64,000 bases of DNA, taken from assembly GCA_963575745.1 (NCBI GenBank), contig CAUYUJ010001286.1, positions 1 through 64,000 on the forward strand. Reading direction: 5' to 3'. Of the stretch, positions 1-10,438 are shown in pieces. Each line of letters starts with the position of its first letter. The stretch's first letter is position 1. Made by a program: the position numbers and the translations under genes. The notes beneath the pieces were generated by a model, which ran no database searches, was not told where the DNA came from, and saw only the letters and a program-made list of their open reading frames with translations. Source of the DNA: Prorocentrum cordatum. Taxonomy: Eukaryota > Sar > Dinophyceae > Prorocentrales > Prorocentraceae.

Positions 1-1010
1 CGCATGGCGGCGCCGCACCCATTTCGGCACACCCCTCACGCGTTTCGTGGCCCCCTGGGGAGCTCCACCGAAGGCCCCAGTGGCCGGTCCACATGGCGGC
101 GCCGCATCATGTCGGCACACCCCTCGCACGTTTCGTGGCCCCATAGGGAGCTCCACCGAAGGCCCCGGTGGCCGCGTCCACATGGCGGCGCCGCACCCAT
201 TTCGGCACACCCCTCACACGTTTCGTGGCCCCATAGGGAGCTCCACCGAAGGCCCCAGTGGCTGCGTTCGCATGGCGGCGCCGCGCCCATTTCGGCACAC
301 CCCTCACACGTTTCGTGGCCCCATAGGGAGCTCCACCGAAGGCCCCAGTGGCTGCGTTCGCATGTCGGCGCCGCACCCATTTCGGCACACCCCTCACACG
401 TTTCGTGGCCCCATAGGGAGCTCCACCGAAGGCCCCAGTGGCTGCGTTCGCATGCCTCCCCACCACCCATTTCGGCACACCCCTCACACGTTTCGTGGCC
501 CCATAGGGAGCTCCACCGAAGGCCCCAGTGGCTGCGTTCGCATGGCGGCGCCGCACCCATTTCCGGTGGCACACCCCCCCTGCGTTTCGCATGGCACGTT
601 TCGTGGCCCCATAGGGAGTTTCGTGGCCCCATAGGAGCTCCACCGAAGGCCCCAGGCTGCGTTCGCATGGCGGCGCCGCACCCATTCCGGCACACCCCTC
701 ACACGTTTCGTGGCCCCATAGGGAGCTCCACCGAAGGCCCCAGTGGCTGCGTTGGCATGGCGGCGCCGCACCCATTTCGGCACACCCCTCACACGTTCGT
801 GGCCCCATAGGGAGCTCCACCGAAGGCCCCAGTGGCTGCGTTCGCATACCCCATTTCGGCACACCCCTCACACGTTTCGTGGCCCCATAGGGAGCTCCAC
901 CGAAGGCCCCAGTGCTACCGCCCTCATGCGTCCCGTACGCCCAGGACAGCGTTTCGTGGCATGCCTTTCGTGGCCCCATAAGGAGCCCCACCGAAAGCGG
1001 CACCCACAAA
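1..1010. repeat. 90-bp tandem satellite, about 11 copies
   Basis: Units start near 1, 91, 181, 271, 361, 451 and 541 with few changes; from about 560 the array is irregular, with deletions and partial units, and fades out near 1010. Each unit carries the words CATGGCGGCGCCGCACCC, TTTCGTGGCCCCATAGGG and GAGCTCCACCGAAGGCCCC. Because 90 is divisible by 3 and the unit lacks stops, several frames on both strands stay open for hundreds of bases; these are not genes. Confidence 0.95.
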
Positions 1011-1061
1011 GCGTTATTCACAATTGCATATGGTTGGGTCCTTCGCCAGGATAATTCAAAA

Positions 1062-1352
1062 AATTCCCGGAGAGCTCTCTGAGAGCTATAGGGTTTTAGA
1101 TTAGAAGCCGGACGGTGGTGGTGCCTGCCAGCAGCCCATCTTCGCCGGTCCACGATCCCCGCAGCGAGTTGCCGGAACCGGCAGCTGGTCCGGGGGCGCT
1201 TCCGGCGCGCGTCCACGCGTGCCTGCACGCGTGCAGGCACGCGTGGAAGCGTGCTTGGCAGCGCTTCAGAAGCGCCTCAGGAGAGCCCCAGAGCACTTCA
1301 GGAAAGCTTTCCAGAGCCTCTTTGCTCTCTGGTTTTTGGACGCTACCAAGTT
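1062..1352 (+). repeat. ~290-bp direct repeat preceding LINE-A copy 1
   Basis: Runs from TTCCCGGAGAGCTCTCTGAG to GACGCTACCAAGTTCC and recurs with modest divergence at 2952-3238. Both copies sit directly upstream of a LINE-A 3' segment. It contains a perfect 34-bp palindrome at 1213-1246 built from CCACGCGTGCCTGCACG and its reverse complement. It may be part of the LINE-A unit or an older insertion duplicated with it. Confidence 0.9.
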
Positions 1353-1359
1353 CCCGGAA

Positions 1360-2884
1360 TGTGCTCTTGTACACCACTTCTTGTGGGCGGACAATGTTAC
1401 GCTCTGCCATCTGTGCGATTCCTGGGGATGAGGAGCTCCCCGTTCATATGCGCTCAACTGTTGTAATGCCAAGGGGGGAGGAGGTGGAGGTCCTAGGGGT
1501 GAAGCTCAGTTCGGAATTGAAAGGTTACCACGGTTTGTATCATCGCTTGGAGAAAGGGAGGAAGGCCCACTTTGCTGACGTACGGTTTTATCGTTCAAGA
1601 GCGGTCTCACTCAAAGAGAAGTTTCGCAGGTATGCCGCTCGTGTGCAGTCTGTGGTGTACCGCGGATGTATAGGCTGGCCGTGCAACTTACGACTGCTGG
1701 AGAGGATAAAGGTATGGGAGGGGAGGTGTCTCAACGGAATGCGGGGACTGCACAAGAGGGAGGAGGATACGTGGGAGGAGTTCAGGGACAGAACCACACT
1801 GAAATCATACGAGCTATTCTTGCAGGCTGGCCATTGCAGTCTTTCAGAGAAGGTGGTCAGAGCGAACTTCGACTTTGCGCTGGAGGTTGCCCAGTTTCAT
1901 GACAGGGCGTTTGCCTCCTCGGACGTGCGTGGAGCACGAGCGTGGCGCCAGACGCTGCAGACTATGTTACACTGTGCGGGGGAATGGGCACAACGGAGGG
2001 ACGCACTCGTATCCATGTTTACGGGTGCCAGGATGAGGGAAGGTACGAGGAGAGCGGGAGGGGGAGCGCACGCAAGTACTGATAACTGGCATTGTCTCAT
2101 GCTGGCAGCGAGTGGTAATTTGCGCTGGTTCTGCATTAAGTGGAATGCTACGGACTGGTGGAATGTGGTTGCATGCGTGACGAAAATGCAGCCTCGATGG
2201 GAGCCCCTCTTTAAGAAACCGCCCCGTGCTCCTTGTCCTGTGGATGCGTGGAGCTCGCCTGAGGACTCTGAGAGGCTCGCTCGTAGGAGTGCCCACGGAT
2301 GCAACAACGAAACTGTCTGGCAGGAAGGCATGGACGGTTCAATCTCGGTTGAAATGACAGGAGATAGTCTGTGTGTGGTGAACTGGGCCTGGGGGATCTG
2401 GGAATGCCGCGATCGCTTGTACCGCAGGAGAGTGCACGGTCTCCAGAATGATACGAATCAGCTTGCAGAGGATTACGACATCAGGTGTGCCACTGTGGGG
2501 GCGGATCCGTTGAAGCATATTTACCGTGAGTTCAAAAGTGTTGCTGATGCGCTGACATGGGTGGCGAGGAGGGGGAGGACGGGAATATGGGTTGACTTCA
2601 GATATTTACGACAACAGAGACACTGTATCAGACGTATCCGTGGAGGATGGGACGGTGGCGTGAGTGTTGAAGGCTCTGCCCTAGGTTGCTATGTGGAGGT
2701 CTCTCTTGGGGACAACCACTGGCGACGAGTTTTCCAGGAGGCTTCTTTGCTCCCGTTGGAAGCCACTGTTACAGGAAGCGAGCTTACAGCTTGTGAACGC
2801 CTGCTGCAAGGTGTTCGGCAGACTATCTCTTGGATTCTGGGGCCTCCAACCCCTCAGAAGTTGAGAGGGCGTGAGGGCCTCTAG
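1360..2884 (+). pseudogene. LINE-A ORF2 3' part: RT tail and RNase H-like region (5'-truncated)
   Basis: This is the C-terminal part of a non-LTR retrotransposon polyprotein. A motif-C-like LWADN lies near 1384 in frame 1. After a frameshift, a long frame 2 continues to the stop at 2882. It resembles LINE-B from 9000 onward: the segment after motif C, the block with LLERIKVWEGRCLNG, and then an RNase H-like region. That region holds GDSLCVVNW (Asp codon 2363), ADALTWVARRG (Asp 2546), WDGGVSVEG (Asp 2651) and SELTACERLL (Glu 2780), in that order. Endonuclease and most of the RT are missing, so the copy is dead. Family assignment to a dinoflagellate LINE is by motif and by similarity to LINE-B, not by a search. 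Confidence 0.8.
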
Positions 2885-2951
2885 GGACTCTGCGCGGCTA
2901 GGGCGCTCGCGCCCTGTGTAGCCGACCCCAACGCCCAACACCCAACACCAA

Positions 2952-3238
2952 GTTCCCGGAGAGCTCTCTGAGAGCTATGGGGTTTTAGATTAGAAGCCGG
3001 ATGGTGGTGGTGCCTGCCAGCAGCCCAACTTTGCCGGTCCAGAATCGTCGCAGCAACCTGTTTGAACCGGCAGCTGGTCCGGGAGCGCTTCCCGCGCGCG
3101 TCCACGCGTGCCTGCGCGCGTGCAGGTGCGCGTGGAAGCGTGCCTGGCAGCGCTTCAGGAGAGCTCCCCAGAGCTCCCCAGGAAGGCTTTCCAGTGTGAG
3201 TGCCTCTTTGCTTTCTGGGTTTTGGACGCTACCAAGTG
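2952..3238 (+). repeat. Second copy of the ~290-bp direct repeat
   Basis: Diverged copy of 1062-1352. Its central palindrome is imperfect (CCTGCGCGCG replaces CCTGCACGCG). It follows directly on the LINE-A tail, whose end reads TGTGTAGCCGACCCCAAC, so the whole unit is arranged head to tail. Confidence 0.9.
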
Positions 3239-3253
3239 CTCCGCTCTGCTACT

Positions 3254-3500
3254 AAGTACCATGGGACGGTGGCGTGAGTGTTGAAGGCTCTGCTCTAGGT
3301 TGCTATGTGGAGGTCTCTCTTGGGGGCAACCACTGGCGACGAGTTTTCCAGGAGGCTTCTTTACTCCCTCTGGGGGCCACTGTTACAGAAAGCGAGCTTA
3401 CAGCTTGTGAACGCCTGCTGCAAGGTGTTCGGCAGATTATCTGAGATTCTCGGGCCTCCAACCCCGAAGAGGTTGAGAGGGCGTGAGGGGCTCTAGGGGC
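3254..3500 (+). pseudogene. LINE-A copy 2: only the 3' end of the RNase H-like region
   Basis: Matches 2647-2884 closely: GGGACGGTGGCGTGAGTG, then the segment encoding SELTACERLLQG, then the same terminal CCTCCAACCCC and GAGAGGGCGTGAGG words. Roughly 1.3 kb present in copy 1 is missing between the upstream repeat and this piece, and the frame is broken by small changes. The shared tail continues to about 3550. Confidence 0.85.
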
Positions 3501-3562
3501 TCTGCGCGGCTAGGGCGCACGCGCCCTGTGTAGCCGACCCCAACACCCAACCAAGTGCTCCG

Positions 3563-3781
3563 AGAAGCTGTCTGCTTCGATTCTGAGCACTCTTACGCGT
3601 GCAAGGAGCTCTACGAGGTTCCCGGCGGTGCACAGGTTGACGGTTCACCGCCAGCGCCAGTCGATAAGCTAGAGGAATTCTGGCGCGGGGTGGAGCTAGT
3701 ACCTCGTGGAGCTCTTCGGCATCGATGGGCTAGAGGAATTCCGGCGCGGAGTGGAGCCAGTTCGCCGACCCGGCCATTACC

Positions 3782-3872
<91 letters not shown>

Positions 3873-3897
3873 CTTCTTCTTCCTCTCCTTCTTCTTC

Positions 3898-3939
<42 letters not shown>

Positions 3940-4594
3940 AAAAATTATTATATTTTAAAATATATATTCTGAGAGATTTTGAAACTCGTTTTGAGAAACG
4001 GGATTTTTCGCACCTGTAATGGTTTATTCTGCGTCTGCCAGTGAAATTCTCAAGTCTGTAGCTGCAGTATTTCTATCGAAACACTTGGGGGAACCGACTT
4101 TGGATGAAAACAGACAAACGTGTTTTTTTCCCCCCCCCGAGTTTTTCAGCGCACGCTTGAGGGAGCTCCTCCATGTGTTTCGAGCATCGCCGTGCGAGAA
4201 GAGAGCTCTACGAGGCTCCCGGCGGTTGCCTGGTTGACAGTTTACCGCCGGCTCCCAGTTGGCCGACCCGGCCAGAACGGACAATGTGACGACCTGGGGT
4301 CGGTTTTGCTACGTTTCTAAAGATATTTAATCATTTGTTTTGAGAAACCAGATTTTTACTTTGAGCATTTGCATATGAGCTTTGTTCTGAGAGCAGCTCA
4401 GCTCTTCCAAGGGAGTTTCACTATCGGTTCCCTTCCCGGAACGAACCTCAGGTTGACACCGAAAATGCAAAAATCTAGATTTTAAGAAGATCTTGATTTT
4501 AGTTCTCTGCTTCAATGCTGAGCACTCTTACGCGTGCAAGGAGCTCTACGAGGTTCCCCGCGGTGGCCAGGTTGACGGTTCACCGCCGGCGCTA
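3563..4594. repeat. Dispersed ~95-bp repeat, three copies around a poly(T)
   Basis: Copies at 3563-3661 and 4501-4594 share GAGCACTCTTACGCGTGCAA and GGTTGACGGTTCACCGCC; 4190-4262 is a diverged third copy. A smaller duplicated word, GCTAGAGGAATTC, lies at about 3670 and 3728. Related fragments recur near 11095-11165. No gene is visible here. Confidence 0.75.
3783..3938. repeat. 90-nt poly(T) followed by CTT/CT microsatellite
   Basis: Uninterrupted T from 3783 to 3872, then TTC/CTC-rich sequence, then (CT)n to 3938. Read on the minus strand this is a (GA)n tract followed by a 90-nt poly(A), as expected at the 3' end of a minus-strand retroposed transcript, though slippage could also make it. 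Confidence 0.9.
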
Positions 4595-5120
4595 GTTTAA
4601 GTATCTAGGCGCCTGAACTCGGTCTTCTATCAGCGCTGGGTCTGAAAAACTACTCGTACTCTTTTGTTTTTTAGACATGGTATTCGTTGTCTCAACTTAT
4701 CTCGAGCTGCAGATGAGATACGATGCGCTAGTCTTTCTAAATTACCTAAACAGCTGACCACGGTCTGCTATCAGCGCTGGGTCCGAAAACATATCCGTAC
4801 TCGGCTAATTGTTCAGAGATAGTGCTGGTTTTCTTAACTCGAGCTCGAGATGAGCTGCAGAGCTGTACGGCACAGAATCAAGGACATCATCAGGCGCACT
4901 GGTTCAAAGTTATCACCAGGCGCTCCTCGTGCGGCTCGAGCCGCATTGCGCGGAAGGGCAGAGGGTCAGGCGCGCGCACGGGGGGCCGTGCGATTGCTGC
5001 GGCGGGGGGGCCTGCAGTCTGGCAGCTGGATCATTCTGGCAGCTGGCTCTCGGCAGGTATCTATTTCAGGTGCACTTGGGATTGTTGCTTGCAGCTAACC
5101 CCCTCTGTGTCTTTCTATTC
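4595..5120. other. No gene seen; short dispersed repeats
   Basis: The word TATCAGCGCTGGGTC occurs at about 4629 and 4767, each followed by TCTGAAAA or CCGAAAAC and a CGTACTC. Related CTGCTAC and GCACTCTGC words appear at 15590-15640 and 15750-15800. No convincing coding signal. Confidence 0.5.
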
Positions 5121-5122
5121 TC

Positions 5123-6779
5123 TTGTCGGTGCAGGATTGGTGCATTCACTGTCACTTGCTGTTACCGTTTTTGCTCGTGCTGTCACGTGTGTGCTGGTCC
5201 ACCTTATTCAGTTTTTCCTCCTCTGCAGTTGTGTGTACATTTGTCGACGCCACGGCTTTCTCTGACGATCTTGACAACAGCGGGAACTCAGTGTGGAATT
5301 CATTCCAGAACGCTGTATATCACCAGGGCAACTTATTGTTTCGCAGGCAAGAGTGCATACATATACATCTCGACGATATTGATCGTGACATACCCCTTGA
5401 GGAGGCACCTGAGGAGGACGACTTTGTTCGGGCCCTTCATCTCAGCAGAATGGCAGCAGGAGCAGGTATGGAGGTGGAGGATGCGGGTTTACGGTGTGAG
5501 GAAGCTAGAGGAGCTGGAGTAGGAGGTGCAGCAGGTTCTCGTGAGGGAGAGGCTTGGCGATGGGGCCCTGGAGGCTTCCGTCCAGCCCCAGCCCCTGGAG
5601 GCCCAAAAGAGAAGGTGCCCACGGACCCCAGTGCAGCCCCCTCGACAGCTGCTAAACCAGGGCCGCCAGTGCAGGCCAAGTCATCAGCAGCATGCGATCC
5701 TGGTGTTGGTCGCCCGTCTCCGCCTTCCAGGAAGGCGGCCCCGCCGCCACCGCCGCCAGCACAGGGTCCTCAGGAAGCTGATCTTGCCGCGGGAGAGGGA
5801 CTCAAAGATTTCCTGACAATGATGTTTTTCAATCAAACCAGAACGATGGAATCCAAACTTGAGAATTTCAAAGAAGAAACACGCGTATTAGTTCGTGGGG
5901 AGGTTTTGCTCCTGTCAGGGACTCGTTGAATAACGTCGCCAGGGATGTGGAGGAGATGCAACGTAAGCAGTTAGAGCAGGAGGAGGCTATCACAACACTT
6001 CAGAATCTGAATCTTGATCCAGCACGTGTCCTCCATGGGGCCAGTACTGGTGCAGGCGCATCTGGGCCGCCTTCTGATGCTGGGAGTCGAAGGGGTATTG
6101 ACAACACGGATTGGAACATTGTTCGCCCACAGCATTCGCCAGGATGGATTATTCTCAAGGGATGGGCTTCAGGTGATCCGAGACAGGTGATTGGACGTAC
6201 TGATCGAAATTTGCCCTGTGATAATACAGAGCAGACGGTGCAAGTACTCATCAATGATATTTCAGGATATCGTGAGAGTGAGGGGGTTAAGATTTTCGAT
6301 CGCATCGCGACTTCTGGAGCCAACCATCGACGTGACGGAGTTTATCAGATTAAGATCTTTTTCAAGCCAGGAGTATCAAAAACCACGGTGTGGGAGGTAC
6401 GGAGAGAATGGTGGGAAGCTATTCAAAACAAAGACGTGAGATTACGCAGTGATGACTATTTGGGAACTAGGCTCGACCAGCGTTTTAACCTTGGAAGTTT
6501 AGAATCCTCCGTGGAAAGAGCCCCAAATTCGAGCATATAAGAAGCTTACGGCGGTCTTTCAGTAAGAAACAAGTATTTACGGCACAGTGCAGGGTTGAGC
6601 ATGGTGGGAGTACTTTGAGTTGGGCGTACGCACGCCCGCAGATGCAGAGAGCACATGAGGTATACTTTGGAGTCTGGACGCGAGGAGATGGATGGAAGCT
6701 CACAGCCCTGGAGATTGCGAAAGTCGACAGCTCGATTAACGCACAGGAGCTCCAGGCAAAGAGCAACAGGTCGGAGTAG
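5123..6779 (+). pseudogene. LINE-B ORF1-like protein
   Basis: ORF1 proteins of LINEs bind the element RNA. The first frame (to 5929) encodes an acidic then proline/alanine-rich segment with PPPPPPAQGPQ and a helical end. Near 5900 the frame must shift to continue as FAPVRDSLNNVARDVEEMQ, a predicted coiled coil. A globular part with PGWIILKGWASGDPRQ then runs to the stop at 6538. A third frame restarts at about 6567 (KQVFTAQCRVEHGGSTLSWA) and stops at 6777-6779, probably the original C-terminus. The globular part may be RRM-like, judged only from pattern. Two frameshifts make this copy non-functional. Confidence 0.6.
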
Positions 6780-6781
6780 GG

Positions 6782-7988
6782 GTGCCCAGGCTGCCGCGTG
6801 GCAGGCTGGAGTGTAGGCGGCTTGGGATGCGTCAGGCTGCCGCAGTTTTCAAACGTTTCACTGACATGGGGTTGGGCGTCATTGGGCTCCAAGAATGTCA
6901 ATTCATGCAGGAAGATGCCGAGGATACTGATCTGCCGTATCGTATCTTCCGTTGTAACACGGGGAAGGCAGGGGTTGCCGTGGGTAAGAAGTTGTTGTCA
7001 CCCTTTCGCAAACATCAACCTGGAGAACGGTTCGTCATCTGTGTCTTACAGGCCCCTCTTCGTATCCCTCAACCTACCACGCAACGATGCTCTCGATTCT
7101 TCTGGAAACTGGGAAAAGCAGCGGGAAACAGTAGCATGGTACCAGCAGCTCCTACTTAGTATGGCGTTATCCGTCCAGGGCCTTCAGAAGGAGTTCGGGA
7201 TCAAGCATGTGATTATCTCGATGGACGCGAACGTGGAAGTTTTTCGGAACTCGGTCAGGGACGGTTTCCAGGTGCCTGGGGAAGCTACCCTGGGCTCTGA
7301 GGCTCCTAGACGGGGGGGGGGGCATGAAAAGCAAAACCACGCTATCATAACTTGTATGGCGGACGCTCTGTGTACCACTATGGGCGCCCTGGGACTCCAG
7401 CTCACCAACACCTTTGGGGATCGAAGGGGCTCTCGGGAGGACGTGAGTGCATGTGCGTGGCGTTCCCAGTATGGATATGAGCACGTGTACGATTACTTAG
7501 CTATCCCTCGTAGTTGGCCGCATCTTGCTGCTGTTAAACATTGGATCCTACCATGTAACATACCATCGGACACGCCCGTCACGCTCTTGAGCGATCACAA
7601 GTTGTTGGGGATGAATGTGCCCCAATGGAGTGAGATGAGATCTCGAAAGGCGGTGCCAGCTATTCCTTCCTTTGCCAAGTGGAGAGTGCCGCCGGGGATG
7701 GAGAAGGTTGTTGCAATGCGTCTTGATCATGCTCTGGCTCCCACATCTCACCCGTTTGCAGGAGGAGAGGAGGGGGGCATGATTTCCACTGAGGACGAGA
7801 TCGATGTCGGGATCCAGGCAAAGGCTATCAGGAGGACTGCCTCATCGTTTCCTGAAGGGCTTCAACATGACCCCCGGAGGCCCCCATCAATGACCAAGGA
7901 GGAGGTGGAGGTGAAAAATGAACACTATCAAAAACACAAACAATGGAAGAGGGGGGAGATCACGATTGAGGAGTTTCGGCAGAGTTGA
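6782..7988 (+). pseudogene. LINE-B endonuclease (APE/EEP type)
   Basis: The endonuclease of a LINE nicks target DNA for target-primed reverse transcription. The first frame encodes GVIGLQECQF with the metal-binding Glu of the LQE motif near 6893. A frameshift near 7040 moves the rest into the next frame. There follow IISMDANVEVF (Asp near 7224, in place of the usual GDFN), YEHVYDYLAIP, and LLSDHKLLGMNV near 7590 with the catalytic Asp-His. Motif order and spacing fit the exonuclease-endonuclease-phosphatase fold. A run of nine Gs at 7313-7321 is a likely site of further slippage. Confidence 0.8.
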
Positions 7989-8084
7989 CGGATTTGGAAC
8001 AAAGTACGACGACAGTTTCGTAGCCGCCAGGTCCAGTTCAAATTTAGGGACGGAAAGAAGACACGCAAGCACATCACGCACGTC

Positions 8085-9339
8085 ATGGTTGAAGGTGTCA
8101 AAACGGAGGATAGGATAGCTTGGGAAAGGGCACTCCGACTGCATGGGTTAAACCGATATGCGGACGGCTCCCAGAAGATTGCCAATGATGAATGTGTTCG
8201 GAAGTTATTCCAGGAGTCCGAGGCTACATCTCTCTGTGGAAATCCGATTACCATGGGGCTATTGCTTCGGGCCAGGGCGAGATTAAAGATGGGGAGGGCA
8301 GTGGGAGCGGACGGGATCGGCGCATCTCGGCTCAAAGCTTTACCTTGGACATTCCTATGTATGATATTGCAGGCCTTTTCAGAAGCTCTATGCCAGGAGC
8401 TCTGTCACTTCTCAAGAATGGAGATTGCTTTGTGTCACGTTACTTCCCAAAAAGATTTGAGCCCTTTGTTTCGCAGAAATGCGAGCCATTGTACTTCTAA
8501 GTGTATTCAGCAAGTGGTATAGCAGCTGTCTAGCACAGCTTTTGGAAAGGCATGTCAGATCGATTGATTGCCACAAGCACTGTCAATTATATGGATTCAT
8601 GCCAGGACGGAGAACCCATGAGGTGACGGGTGGCCTCAATAACCTTGTGAGGCACACGGCCATGTGGGGCAAATCGTACTCGCTGTCTTGGGCGTCGCTC
8701 GATGTCGCCAGAGCCTGCGACAATTTTACCATACCTTGCGCGGCAGAGGCTATGAAGTTTTCCAACGTCGACCCCAACGTGGCCCATGCAGTTCTCGAAG
8801 GATATACCAATAACATGGCCACACTTCGTTTTCAAGAGATCGAGACGTCCAATATTCCTTGGGATAGTTGTATCAGAACTGGATCGATGGAAGCCCCAAT
8901 GTTGTGGGTCCTCGTAAGCATAATGATGTTTTAGCCGGTGTGTGCTGGATGGTTTGAGCGTGAACTTGGGTACCCTCTGGGAACAGTAGGTGCGCCAAAC
9001 GACTGGACAAATATTAACATGTTGTGGGCTGACAATGTACTTCTATTTGCAGACTCGGATGACCAGCTGGAGATAATGATCACAGAGATGACGACGGCGT
9101 TGAGGCGCCACGGCTTTCAATGGAAAAAGGAGTCACCCACATATATATATATGAACACTGTATCGCCAGATGCTGAGGGCAGTTTGGTTATCGATAAACT
9201 AGATCCAGCTATTGAGTTACCGCACGTGCAAGTCATGGACGTCTGGGCGGTCAGGATAGTCAAACGTTTTCGCGAACATGATGACATACATCACAGGTGG
9301 GAGCTAGGTGAGAAAACATTCTTGTGCGGTAAAAACTAG
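8085..9339 (+). pseudogene. LINE-B reverse transcriptase
   Basis: RT fingers/palm are recognisable: AVGADGIGASRLKALP near 8300, then a frameshift into LLSVFSKWYSSCLAQLLERH. YGFMPGRRTHEVTGGL follows, and motif A is SLDVARACDNF near 8695. An in-frame TAG at 8932-8934 precedes the motif C region. Motif C reads MLWADNVLLFADSDDQL near 9018, so the usual second Asp of the [YF]xDD box is Asn. The same WADN appears in LINE-A. The downstream thumb-like part is degenerate. Confidence 0.8.
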
Positions 9340-10438
9340 TACTATGATCGGTCCTTGCCGCTCAGCAAAAAGGTTGCTCGATGCTGTAGTCGTGTGCAAG
9401 CGTGCTTTCTTTATGGCATCGAAGGGGCCGCGATAGACTCCAACAGCCTCAAGTTCATTCACGCACGGGAGGGAGGGTTGTTGGCCAAAATGTTGGCGAT
9501 CGAAACGGCGGGATGAAAACTGGACCGTTTTCCTGACACAAAGGATCCGAGCAGGGAGAGCGCTGCTTCATCGGGCAGGGCGTGAGAGTCTCGTTCAAAG
9601 AGTACTTCGCAAACAGTGGGAGTGGGCGAAGGCTACTCTGATTCTCTATGTCATGTTCTTCCACCACCTCCACCCCTCTTACCCTGCCCCTCTTACTGCT
9701 TCCACGTCCCCACACATCAACAGCATGCAGAAGGAGATGGAGGAGGTGGCCCCAATGCCAGAGAATCGGCGACAACGATATACGAGAATGAAGAAGGAGG
9801 CGGAGGAGGAGGGAAGACTAGGCGCCAAAAGGAGACGTCAAGATGAGGTGAATCCAACCCAAAGTGCGAGCCAGAAGAAAACGAGGACCCAACTTTCGGG
9901 CAACACTCAGAGGCTAGAAGAGAACCTTGGTCACAAGCCTGCTCCGCGAGCCCTGAAGACGGATAAGTCGGACATCCTCAGCGCACATCTGCAGGCTCGT
10001 ACTCTGATGCTCGTGGGGAATGTTACGTGGACGCAGCAGATGGATACGTTTATCGAGTATCTTGGAACCCAGCAGGCTCGTGAAATCAGCCGCAGTGGAG
10101 GTCGATCGAACGGTGCGCATCGTCTGGCTTTCCATTCCTGGGCTAGCATCTTCGAATCCGTGGGGGGGGGGGGGGGAGTTCTGGTGGAGAGGCCATCTTA
10201 AGTGGTCGGAGAAAGGATGGACAGATTTCTGCCGTCAGGCACTCTGAGAGCTTGAAAGCTACGAGCAGATGTTCCCGTATTTTGTGCTCAAAAACAACCA
10301 CGCACATGTGAGGAATGGGGGAGGACGAGGAGATGCCCACGGACCCCTTGCACCCCAAGAACATCGAGATCTCCAGGAGATTGGCAACAACATGTGAAAA
10401 GGCAGTCCACTTGGGAATTCTATCCAGGTTAAGTTTCC
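9340..10438 (+). pseudogene. LINE-B linker between RT and RNase H-like region
   Basis: Corresponds to about 1530-2350 of LINE-A. Conserved pieces include SKKVARCCSRVQACFLYGIE near 9370 and TQRIRAGRALLHRAGRESL near 9535. A basic, charged stretch follows (EKMEEVAPMPENRRQRYTRM region, 9730-9800), then LQARTLMLVGNVTW near 9985, alignable to the LINE-A segment with LMLAASGNLRW. Frames change at least twice, and a G run at 10162-10175 interrupts the frame. Confidence 0.55.

Noticed and set aside
4-810. 268-codon frame in the 90-bp satellite as a repeat protein
   Set aside because: The period is a multiple of 3 and the unit lacks stops, so several frames on both strands are open; nothing favours one.
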